Source: Actinomycetota bacterium
Lineage (GTDB): Bacteria; Actinomycetota; Actinomycetes; Streptosporangiales; Streptosporangiaceae
NCBI GenBank assembly: GCA_021324595.1
Contig: JAJPIV010000024.1
Coordinates: 35,427-99,426, forward strand
Reading direction: 5' to 3'
DNA length: 64,000 bases
In this document: in pieces, positions 17,779 to 25,596 of the stretch
How the letters are laid out: each line of letters opens with the position of its first letter
How positions within the stretch are numbered: the first letter of the stretch is position 1
Position numbers and translations under genes: made by a program
Notes under the pieces: model-generated
Database searches by the model: none
Told to the model about the DNA's origin: nothing
The model's input: only the letters and a program-made list of their open reading frames with translations

Positions 17779-19487
17779 TGACGCGCTTCATCGACGACGG
17801 CGCGCGCGCCGAGCTGGAGCCGGCGCTGGGCGCGCTGGCCCGCCCGGTGCGGCTGGTCATGTTCACCCAGGAGCATGCCTGCGGCCCGTGCCGCGAGCAG
17901 CGCCAGCTGCTGGAGGAGCTCGCCGGGCTGTCCGGCAGGATCACGCTCGAGGTGCACGACCTGCTGGCCGATGCCGCCCTGGCCCGCTCCTACCGGGTCA
18001 GCCGGGTTCCCGTCACCGCCGTCGTCGCGGACCAGGACCCGGGGATCCGGTTCGTGGGCGTCACGCTGGGCTACGAGTTCGGCTCGCTGATCCAGGCGAT
18101 CACCATGGTGGCCTCGGGCGACAGCGGCCTGGAGCCGGAGCTGGAGCGCTGGGCGAGCCTGATCACCGAGCCGCTGCACCTGGAGGTCATGGTCACCCTC
18201 ACCTGCCCCTACTGCCCGCGGATGGTGCACCTGGCCCATCAGCTGGCGATCGCGAACCCGCTGATCTTCTCCGAGATGGTCGACGCGGCCGAGTTCCCGG
18301 ACCTGGCCCAGCGCTACCGGGTGTCCGGGGTGCCCCGCACGGTCATCAACGAGCGGCCGGCGTTCGAAGGGGCGCTGCCGGCCGCGGACGCGATCCTGGA
18401 GATCCTCAAGGCCGCCAGCCCGGGGGCCTACGAGCAGGTGGACGCGCAGCTGCGCGCCGCCCGGGGCGAGCGGAAGGTCCAGCCGCTGGATCCCAGTCAC
18501 CGCTACGACGTGCTGATCGTCGGGGCGGGCCCGGCGGCCCTGTCCGCCGCGATCTACGCGGCCCGCAAGGACCTCGACGTGGCGCTCATCGGCGATCACC
18601 CGGGCGGGCAGATCACCGACACGGCCCTGGTCGAGAACTGGCTGGGCGTCCCGCAGGTCGGCGGGCTCGACCTGGCGCAGGCGTTCCGCGAGCACGCCGA
18701 GCGCCACCGGGTCGCCCAGGCCCTGCATGCCACGGTGACCCGGGTCGACGCCCGCGACGGCGCCTTCGCCGTCACGACCGCGGACGGCGCCTCCTACCGC
18801 GCCTCCGCCGTGATCTACGCCGCGGGCGCCCGCTACCGCTCGCTGGGCGTCCCGGGCGAGAGCCGGTTCCTCGGGCACGGCATCTCCTTCTGCGCCACCT
18901 GCGACGCGCCGCTGCTCGCGGGCAAGCGAGTCGCGATCGTCGGCGGCGGCAACTCCGCGTTCACCGCGGCCCGTGACCTGCTGCCGTTCGCCGAGGAGAT
19001 CCACCTGATCAACATCTTGCCCGGCTGGCAGGCCGACCCGGTGCTGGTCGCCCAGGTCACCACCGATCGCCGGGTCGCCCTGCACCCGGCCACCGAGGTC
19101 CGCGAGTTCCTCGGTGGTGACCGCCTCGAGGGCGTCCGGCTGCGGGCCACCGACGGCGGCGACCGGTTCGACCTGGCGATCGACGGGGCGTTCCTGGAGA
19201 TCGGGCTCACCCCCGCGGCCGGGCCGGTCGCCCACCTGCTGGCCCTGACCAGCGCCGGCGAGATCCCGGTCGGCCGCGACCAGGGCACCGCCGTCCCCGG
19301 CCTGTTCGCCGCCGGGGACGTCACCGACGAGCCCGGCAAGCAGATCGTCACCGCAGCCGCCGCAGGCGCCAAGGCCGCGCTGGCCGTCGACCGCTACCTG
19401 CTGAATCACCGCCCCCGGGCCGCGGCGGCCGTGCCGCCCCGGCCCCGCGCGCGGGGCGAGGCCGGCCGGCCAGGCGCGCGGAGGTGA
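17778..19487 (+). CDS. Disulfide oxidoreductase-thioredoxin reductase fusion, AhpF-like
   Basis: A 569-residue protein. Residues 1-230 are two thioredoxin folds, each with a CxxC (C35/C38 in HACGPCRE; C143/C146 in TCPYCPRM). Residues 240-569 are a thioredoxin-reductase module with an FAD loop (LIVGAGPAALSAA), active-site C372/C375 (FCATCD), an NADPH loop (VGGGNSAF) and a final FAD motif (GLFAAGDVTDEP). Standard AhpF has only one CxxC in its N-terminal half; two make this part resemble archaeal protein disulfide oxidoreductases. AGGAGGG lies six bases before the ATG. It should carry electrons from NAD(P)H to disulfides or a peroxiredoxin, but no ahpC is adjacent. Confidence 0.88.
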   Translation: MTRFIDDGARAELEPALGALARPVRLVMFTQEHACGPCREQRQLLEELAGLSGRITLEVHDLLADAALARSYRVSRVPVTAVVADQDPGIRFVGVTLGYEFGSLIQAITMVASGDSGLEPELERWASLITEPLHLEVMVTLTCPYCPRMVHLAHQLAIANPLIFSEMVDAAEFPDLAQRYRVSGVPRTVINERPAFEGALPAADAILEILKAASPGAYEQVDAQLRAARGERKVQPLDPSHRYDVLIVGAGPAALSAAIYAARKDLDVALIGDHPGGQITDTALVENWLGVPQVGGLDLAQAFREHAERHRVAQALHATVTRVDARDGAFAVTTADGASYRASAVIYAAGARYRSLGVPGESRFLGHGISFCATCDAPLLAGKRVAIVGGGNSAFTAARDLLPFAEEIHLINILPGWQADPVLVAQVTTDRRVALHPATEVREFLGGDRLEGVRLRATDGGDRFDLAIDGAFLEIGLTPAAGPVAHLLALTSAGEIPVGRDQGTAVPGLFAAGDVTDEPGKQIVTAAAAGAKAALAVDRYLLNHRPRAAAAVPPRPRARGEAGRPGARR

Positions 19488-19497
19488 CCTTGGGCAC
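19484..19497 (+). promoter_or_regulatory. Imperfect DevR/DosR-type box before the alcohol dehydrogenase
   Basis: GTGACCTTGGGCAC matches 9 of 11 fixed positions of GGGACNTTNGNCCC. It overlaps the reductase stop codon and lies about 70 bp before the dehydrogenase ATG. Confidence 0.35.
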
Positions 19498-19566
19498 TAC
19501 CGCCGGGCGTGGGCCGGGGCGGAGGATGAGCGGGTCGGAACGAGAATGCGAAGTGCGGGGGATGCG

Positions 19567-20610
19567 ATGCGCGCCTACCAGATGACCGGGTGGCAGCGGC
19601 CACCGGAGTTCCGCGAGGTCGAGGTTCCCGAGCCGGGGCCAGGCCAGGTGCTGATCAAGGTGGCCGGGGCCGGCGCGTGCCACTCCGACCTGCACCTGAT
19701 GGAGTGGCCCGAGGGAGCGTTCAACTTCCCGCTGCCGTTCACGCTCGGCCACGAGAACACCGGCTGGGTGGAGCGGCTCGGCGCGGGGGTGACCGGCCTG
19801 GAGCCCGGGGAGCCGGTCGCGGTGTACGGGCCGTGGGGCTGCGGCCGCTGCCGTGCCTGCCGGCTGTCACGGGAGAACTTCTGCGAGAACGCCGCCGAGC
19901 TCGGCGCGATGGGCGGCGGCCTGGGCCGCGACGGCGGCTTCGCCCCCTACATGCTGATCCCCGCCGCCCGGCTGCTGGTGCCGCTCGGGGACCTGGACCC
20001 GGTCGAGGCGGCACCGCTGACCGACGCGGGGCTCACCCCGTACCACGCGATCAAGCGCAACCTGCGCCGGCTCGTGCCCGGGACGTCGGTCGCGGTGATC
20101 GGCGCCGGAGGGCTGGGGCACATGGCGGTGCAGATCGCGCGGGCGATCAGCGGCGCGCAGGTGATCGCCGTCGACATCGACGACGCCAAGCTGGCGCTGG
20201 CGCGGGAGGTCGGCGCCGACCACGCGGTGCTGTCCGGGCCGGATGCCGCAGCCGCGATCCGTGACCTCACCCGCGGGCGCGGCGTCATGGTCGTCCTCGA
20301 CTTCGTCGGCACCGAGGCGACCATGGCGCTCGGGGCCGCCGTGGTCCGCCCGGAGGGGGAGGTGACCGTCGTCGGCCTGGCCGGCGGCACGCTCGGCTTC
20401 CGCTTCGGCGCCATGCCCTTCGACAGCGCGATCACCGTCCCGTACTGGGGCAGCGCGGTGGAGCTGATGGAGGTCCTCGACCTGGCCCGTGCCGGGCGGA
20501 TCCGGGCGCGCGTGGAGCGGTTCCCGCTCAGCCAGGTCGCTGACGCCTACGCCCGGCTCCGCGAGGGCAAGATCGACGGCCGGGCCGTCATCACCCCGCA
20601 GGTGCCCTGA
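19567..20610 (+). CDS. Zinc-dependent NAD(P) alcohol dehydrogenase
   Basis: A 347-residue medium-chain dehydrogenase. Catalytic zinc ligands are in GACHSDLH and LGHENTG; the structural zinc site is CGRCRACRLSRENFC with four Cys. The Rossmann loop is VIGAGGLGHMA, with VIAVDIDDAKLALA giving the acidic residue that prefers NAD. The second of two in-frame ATGs is chosen because the family begins directly with MRAYQ. Related genes sit in DevR-controlled clusters of streptomycetes, and a weak box lies upstream here. It probably reoxidises NADH with small aldehydes or the reverse. Confidence 0.92.
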   Translation: MRAYQMTGWQRPPEFREVEVPEPGPGQVLIKVAGAGACHSDLHLMEWPEGAFNFPLPFTLGHENTGWVERLGAGVTGLEPGEPVAVYGPWGCGRCRACRLSRENFCENAAELGAMGGGLGRDGGFAPYMLIPAARLLVPLGDLDPVEAAPLTDAGLTPYHAIKRNLRRLVPGTSVAVIGAGGLGHMAVQIARAISGAQVIAVDIDDAKLALAREVGADHAVLSGPDAAAAIRDLTRGRGVMVVLDFVGTEATMALGAAVVRPEGEVTVVGLAGGTLGFRFGAMPFDSAITVPYWGSAVELMEVLDLARAGRIRARVERFPLSQVADAYARLREGKIDGRAVITPQVP

Positions 20611-20630
20611 CCGCCGATCCGTGCCCGCCA

Positions 20631-20737
20631 GGGCGAGGCCGGTCCGCGCCCGGCGGCGCGGGAACCCGGGCGAGGCCGGTCCGCGCCCGGCGGCGCGGGA
20701 ACCCGGGCGAGGCCGGTCCGCGCCCGGCGCGGGAGCC
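20631..20737. repeat. 37-bp tandem repeat, 2.9 copies, hairpin-forming
   Basis: Copies start at 20631, 20668 and 20705; the third lacks three bases. Each unit can fold (GGTCCGCGCC with GGCGCGGGAACC, two bulges), giving three hairpins in tandem between the convergent alcohol dehydrogenase and nrdJ genes. A bidirectional terminator role is likely. Confidence 0.75.
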
Positions 20738-20751
20738 GGAACGCGCGGGGG

Positions 20752-22914
20752 TCAGAACTCGCAGGCGTGCGCGCCGCAGCCGCCGCTGTAGGCGCCGCGG
20801 ATCCGCACCGCGGCGCCGGCGCCCGCTCCCGGGTCGTCCGCGACGGTGAGGACCTGGCCGGGGCGGGAGCCGTAGCGGTAGACGGTGATGCCCTTCACCC
20901 CGGCGCGCCAGGCCGCGAGGTAGATCCCCTGCACGTCGCCCGGGGTGGCGCTGGCGGGCAGGTTGATGGTCTTGGCCACGGCCGCGTCCACGTGCCGCTG
21001 CGCGGCGGCCTGCATGCGCAGGTGCCACCGCGGCGCGATGTCCAGCGCGGTCACGAACGCCGCGCGCACGTCCGCGGGGACGCCTGGGACCTGCCGCGCG
21101 CTGCCGGTACGGGAGATCTCGGCCATCAGTGCCGCCGAGTAGAACCCCCGGTCCCGCGCCAGGCGCTCGAACCGCGGGTTCGCCTCGGTGATCTGGCGGC
21201 CGAGGATGTGCCGGGTGTAGGCGAGCGCGAACATCGGCTCGATCCCCGAGGTGGTGCCGGCGATCAGCGAGATCGTGCCGGTGGGGGCGACCGACGTCAG
21301 CTGGGCGTTGCGCAGCGGCCCGATGCCGCGGCCGGGATAGATGCTGCGCTCGTACAGCGGGAACGGGCCGCGCTCGGCGGCAAGGGCCGCCGAGGCGCGG
21401 CGAGCCTCCTGCCTGATCACCCGGAAGACCCGGCCGGCCAGGGCGATCGCCGCCGGGGAATCGTACGGGATGCCCAGCGCGGCCAGCATCTCGGCGAGCC
21501 CCATCACCCCGAGGCCCACCTTGCGCGCCGCCCTGGCCGGGCCCTCCAGCTCGGGCACCGGGTAGCGGCTGACCTCGATCACGTCGTCGAGGAACCGGAC
21601 CGCCAGCGCCACCGCCGGGCGCAGGCGGGCGAAGTCCACCCGCCGGCCGGTGATGAAGCGGGCCAGGTTCAGCGAGCCCAGGTCGCATGACTCATACGGC
21701 CGCAGCGGCACCTCCCCGCAGGGGTTGGTGGCCTCGATCCGCCCCAGCGAGGGAAGCGGGTTCGCGGCATTGATGCGGTCGGTGAACAGCAGGCCGGGAT
21801 CCCCGCCCGCCCAGGCGGCCTCGCAGATCGCCTCGAACAGCCCGGCCGCCGCCACCTGGCCCGCGACCCGGCCGGTGCGGGGGTTAACCAGGCGATGGCG
21901 GCCGCCCGTGGCCACCGCCCGCATGAACCGGCCGGTGACGGCGACCGACAGGTTGAAGTGCTCCAGGCCCCCGTCGCGCTTGGCCGCGATGAACTCGGCG
22001 ATGTCCGGGTGGGAGACGTCGAGCACGGCCATGGACGCGCCGCGGCGCCGCCCGCCCTGGGCCAGCACCGCGGCGGCGGTGTCGAACACGGCCAGGAACG
22101 ACACCGGGCCGCTGGCCGTCCCCCTGGTGCTCGCCACCAGGTCGCCCTTCGGCCGCAGGTGCGAGAACGCGTAACCGGTGCCGCCCCCGGCCTGGTGCAG
22201 CAGCGCCGCATCGCCCAGCGCGCGGAAGATCGAGCCCAGCGAGTCCTCGACCGGCAGCACGACGCAGCCGGACAGCAGCCCCAGGCTGGTGCCGGCGTTC
22301 ATCAGCGCGGGGGAGTTCGGCAGGAACTCCAGCCGCCGCATGAGCCCCGCGAACGCCTCCGCCCAGCGTCCCGCCGACCCGGGGCGCCAGGTGTCCTCCG
22401 CCGCCGCCACGAACGCGGCGGCCCGGTCCATCATCTCCCCGGTCGACTCGGTCACCCGCCCGCGCGAGTCCCGCAGCAGGTACCGCTCCCTCAGGACCGC
22501 TGCCGCGCCGAGGCTGAGCTTGAGCTCGTCCCGGATCCCGAGCTGCCGCTTGGCCTCGCGCAGGTCTGCCCGCTGCCGGCGGTAGCCGGCGAAGGCGCGG
22601 GCCACTCCCGCCAGGCCGAGCGACGCCAGCGCCCGCTCGACGGCGTCCTGGACATCCTCCACCCCCGGCGCCCGGCGGCCGAACTCCGCCGCCAGCGCGG
22701 CGCCCGCCAGGGAGGCCACCTGGGCGGCCAGCGCCGGGTCGCGGAGCCCGGCCTCGCGGCCGGCCCGGGCGACCGCCGCCTCGATCCGGGCCGCGTCGAA
22801 CGGAGCGGTCGTCCCGTCCCGGCGGCGCACCCGCCGGGGGGCGGGCGAGGGCGCCGCGCGAGCGCGGCGCCCCGCCCTGGCCGCGGCTGGCCGGCGCATC
22901 GTCGCAGCCGCCAC
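20752..22914 (-). CDS. nrdJ: Class II (adenosylcobalamin-dependent) ribonucleotide reductase
   Basis: A 720-residue reductase. Visible are an N-terminal ATP-cone-like part (residues 29-110), the first active-site Cys in LSGCVVLP, the catalytic block NPCGEVPL, PTGTISLIAGTTSGIEP, and a C-terminal Cys-rich tail CGAHACEF used for re-reduction. The size and the lack of class Ia features fit NrdJ, which makes its thiyl radical from coenzyme B12. The start is GTG at 22914 or ATG at 22899. It lies 67 bp after cobS on the same strand, so it may be read from the cobalamin operon as well as from its own promoter. It needs no oxygen, in contrast to class I enzymes. Confidence 0.95.
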   Translation of the reverse strand: MAAATMRRPAAARAGRRARAAPSPAPRRVRRRDGTTAPFDAARIEAAVARAGREAGLRDPALAAQVASLAGAALAAEFGRRAPGVEDVQDAVERALASLGLAGVARAFAGYRRQRADLREAKRQLGIRDELKLSLGAAAVLRERYLLRDSRGRVTESTGEMMDRAAAFVAAAEDTWRPGSAGRWAEAFAGLMRRLEFLPNSPALMNAGTSLGLLSGCVVLPVEDSLGSIFRALGDAALLHQAGGGTGYAFSHLRPKGDLVASTRGTASGPVSFLAVFDTAAAVLAQGGRRRGASMAVLDVSHPDIAEFIAAKRDGGLEHFNLSVAVTGRFMRAVATGGRHRLVNPRTGRVAGQVAAAGLFEAICEAAWAGGDPGLLFTDRINAANPLPSLGRIEATNPCGEVPLRPYESCDLGSLNLARFITGRRVDFARLRPAVALAVRFLDDVIEVSRYPVPELEGPARAARKVGLGVMGLAEMLAALGIPYDSPAAIALAGRVFRVIRQEARRASAALAAERGPFPLYERSIYPGRGIGPLRNAQLTSVAPTGTISLIAGTTSGIEPMFALAYTRHILGRQITEANPRFERLARDRGFYSAALMAEISRTGSARQVPGVPADVRAAFVTALDIAPRWHLRMQAAAQRHVDAAVAKTINLPASATPGDVQGIYLAAWRAGVKGITVYRYGSRPGQVLTVADDPGAGAGAAVRIRGAYSGGCGAHACEF

Positions 22915-22981
22915 GACCGGTAGATTCCCCGGCGCGGGGTGACCGGAACCGCCCGCCCCGGTCCCGGCGCCGCCGCGCGGG

Positions 22982-23773
22982 TCAGCCAGACACGGCCAGC
23001 ACGATCAGCGTGACGGCGGCCGCGACCTCGATCATCGCCCCGAAGACGTCACCGGTCACGCCGCCGAGCTTGCGCCGGGCCGCCCGCCCCAGCACCGCCG
23101 CCGCCAGCAGGCCGGCGGCCGCCGCCGCGGCGGCGCGCGCGGCCAGCGCTGGCCCGCCGGCCAGCCACCCCGCCGCGGTGACCGCCACCAGCAGCGCGGA
23201 CCCGGCGGCCGCGCGGGCTGGCGTCGTCGTCGTCGTCCCGGTCACCAGCGCGCCGAACCCGTCCGGGCGCGCGGCGGCCGCGCCGGGGCCGGTTGCCGCC
23301 ACCACCGCGACCCGGCCGGTCACCGCGGCCGCGGCCAGCGCCGCCGCGCCGGCCGGCCCGGGCAGGACGGCCAGCGAGGTCACCTGCAGCAGCAGGACCA
23401 GCAGGAGCGCCGCCGCGCCCATCGGGCCGACGTCCCCCCGGCGCATGATGGCCAGCGCCTCCTCGCGCGGCCGGCGGCTGGCGAGCCCGTCCGCGGTGTC
23501 CGCGAGCCCGTCCAGGTGCAACCCGCCGGTGAGCACGGCCAGCACCGCGATGGCCGCCGTCGCGGCCAGCAGCCTGCGGGGGCCCGATGCACCCGCGGCC
23601 TCGATGGCGAGCAGGCTCGCCGCGGCCGGGAGCGCCAGCAGCAGGCCAACCGCGGGCAGCCAGAGCACCGCGCGGGCGGCCGTCGCGCCGTCCAGGTCGG
23701 TGGCCGGCACCGGAATGATCGTGAACATGGCCACCGCGGCCCGCCAGGCCCGGCGTTCCCGCTCCCGGCTCAC
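22982..23773 (-). CDS. cobS: Adenosylcobinamide-GDP ribazoletransferase CobS
   Basis: A 263-residue polytopic membrane protein that joins adenosylcobinamide-GDP to alpha-ribazole(-phosphate), the last ring-assembly step. The family motif HLDGLADTADGLASR and the following IMRRGDVGPMG are clear; seven or more Ala/Leu-rich membrane segments follow. I choose the GTG at 23773, which overlaps the cobU stop as GTGA like most junctions of the operon; an earlier ATG (23821) would overlap cobU by 52 bp. It is the last cobalamin gene before nrdJ. Confidence 0.93.
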   Translation of the reverse strand: MSRERERRAWRAAVAMFTIIPVPATDLDGATAARAVLWLPAVGLLLALPAAASLLAIEAAGASGPRRLLAATAAIAVLAVLTGGLHLDGLADTADGLASRRPREEALAIMRRGDVGPMGAAALLLVLLLQVTSLAVLPGPAGAAALAAAAVTGRVAVVAATGPGAAAARPDGFGALVTGTTTTTPARAAAGSALLVAVTAAGWLAGGPALAARAAAAAAAGLLAAAVLGRAARRKLGGVTGDVFGAMIEVAAAVTLIVLAVSG

Positions 23774-25596
23774 CGCAGCCGCTGGGGTATGCCGGCGACG
23801 CACAGCCACACCTCGTCGCATTCGCCGGCGATGCGGGCGTTGAGCTCGCCCAGCCGATCGCGGAAGAGGCGGGCCGAGCCGGCGGCCGGTATGATCCCCG
23901 ACCCGACCTCACTGGTCACCGCGACCACGGTCCGGCTGCTCGCCCGCCACGCATCGAGCAGGGCGTCGATGCGGGCTGCCAGTTCCCTCCCGGCGCCCGG
24001 GTTGCCGTCCCACGCGGCGCAGTCGTCCATCACCCGGGCCAGCCAGGCGGACAGGCAGTCGATCAGGACCGGGGCCGGGTCGGCGGCGGCCAGGACCGCG
24101 GTCAGGTCCGCGGTCTCGGTGGTCCGCCAGTGCCGCGGGCGGCGCGCCCGGTGCAGCGCGACGCGCGACGCCCACTCGGGGTCGCCCGGCCCGGGCGCCT
24201 GCCCGGTGGCGACGTACTCGACCGCCTCGTGGCCGGCCAGGAGGCTCTCGGCGACAGCGGACTTGCCGGACCGGGCTCCGCCGAGCACGAGGATCCTCCG
24301 CGGCGGGCTGGAGGCGCGGTCCGGCCCGCGCGGGACGGGCCTGCTGGCGGCCCCGGCCGCGCCGTACCGGGCCACCTCCCCGATCACGACGACCGCAGGG
24401 CTGGTGAGGCCGTGGTCGCGCATGGCGCCAGCCAGCCCGGCCAGCGGCGCGGTGACGGCGCGCTGGCCGGGGGTGCAGCCGTCGCTGACGACGGCGGCAG
24501 GGGTGCCGGCGGGCATGCCGCCGGCGATCAGCGCGTCCGCTATCTCCGCCAGGTGCTCGGCCGCCATCAGCAGGACCAGCGTCAGCCCGGCGCGGGCCAG
24601 CGCCGCCCAGTCGACGGTGCCGCGCGGATCGGACGGGCCCGCGTGCCCCGACACCACCGCGAAGCCCCGGCTCAGGCCGCGATGGGTGACCGGGATGCCT
24701 GCGGCCGCCGGAACCGCGACCGCGCTGGTCACGCCGGGCACGATCTCGACCGGCACCCCGGCGGCCCGGCAGGCCTCAGCTTCCTCCATGCCCCGGCCGA
24801 ATACGAACGGGTCGCCTCCCTTCAGCCGGACCACCGCCCGGCCGGCCCGGGCATGCTCCACCAGCGCCGCGTTGATGGCGTCCTGCCGCGCCGACGGGCC
24901 GCCCGGTACCTTCGCCGCGTCGATCAGCAGCACCCCCGGCGGCAGGCAGGCCACCAGCTCACCGGGCGCGAGCCGGTCCGCAACGACGACGTCGGCCTCC
25001 CGCAGGCGCTGACGGCCCGCGACGGTGATGAGGTCCGGGTCGCCTGGCCCGGCGCCGACGATCGACACCCGCCCGCCGCGGCCGGAGGCGGCGCGGGCCA
25101 CGCCGCCGCGGGCGGCCGCCACGGCATCCACGCACAGGTCGCGCAGCGCGGCGGCCCGCCGGGGATCGCGGCCGGTGGTGACGGCGATCGTCGCTCCCCT
25201 CACCCGCCCGACCGCTGGCGTCCAGGCCGCCGACGCGCTGGCGTCATCGGCCCGGACGCACCATACCCGCATCCGCTCGGCATCGGCGGCCACGGCGGCG
25301 TTGACGGCAGGCTGGCTGGTGCAGGCCACGACGAGCCAGGCACCCTCCAGGTCGGCCGCCTGGTAGCAGCCCCGGCGCACGCCGATGAGCCCGCGGGCCG
25401 CCTGATCCGCCAGCGAGGGACTGAGATCCGGCGCCACCACCAGGATCCTCGCGCGGGCCGCCCGCAGGCCCGCCACCCGCCGCACCGCCACCGCTCCGCC
25501 GCCCACCACGACGGCCAGCCGGCCGTCCATGCGCAGGCTCAGCGGGTAGGCGGGCGCGCCGGGCCCGCCCGGCGCCATCTCGTCAGCCCCTGGCAC
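23770..25596 (-). CDS. Triple fusion: precorrin-2 dehydrogenase, CobA methyltransferase, CobU kinase
   Basis: One 608-residue frame holds three cobalamin enzymes. Residues 18-165 are a SirC/CysG-N NAD-binding domain (VVGGGAVAVRR) that oxidises precorrin-2. Residues 175-420 are uroporphyrinogen-III C-methyltransferase (VGAGPGDPDLIT; RLKGGDPFVFGRG). Residues 433-608 are adenosylcobinamide kinase/guanylyltransferase CobU (P-loop GGARSGKS, about 439-446). The first two make sirohydrochlorin for CbiX; the third acts near the pathway's end, so the fusion joins distant steps. Starts at GTG 25596 or ATG 25578 are both possible; the former overlaps the bluB-cobT stop by 14 bp. Short linkers and intact motifs suggest all three parts work. 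Confidence 0.93.
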   Translation of the reverse strand: MPGADEMAPGGPGAPAYPLSLRMDGRLAVVVGGGAVAVRRVAGLRAARARILVVAPDLSPSLADQAARGLIGVRRGCYQAADLEGAWLVVACTSQPAVNAAVAADAERMRVWCVRADDASASAAWTPAVGRVRGATIAVTTGRDPRRAAALRDLCVDAVAAARGGVARAASGRGGRVSIVGAGPGDPDLITVAGRQRLREADVVVADRLAPGELVACLPPGVLLIDAAKVPGGPSARQDAINAALVEHARAGRAVVRLKGGDPFVFGRGMEEAEACRAAGVPVEIVPGVTSAVAVPAAAGIPVTHRGLSRGFAVVSGHAGPSDPRGTVDWAALARAGLTLVLLMAAEHLAEIADALIAGGMPAGTPAAVVSDGCTPGQRAVTAPLAGLAGAMRDHGLTSPAVVVIGEVARYGAAGAASRPVPRGPDRASSPPRRILVLGGARSGKSAVAESLLAGHEAVEYVATGQAPGPGDPEWASRVALHRARRPRHWRTTETADLTAVLAAADPAPVLIDCLSAWLARVMDDCAAWDGNPGAGRELAARIDALLDAWRASSRTVVAVTSEVGSGIIPAAGSARLFRDRLGELNARIAGECDEVWLCVAGIPQRLR

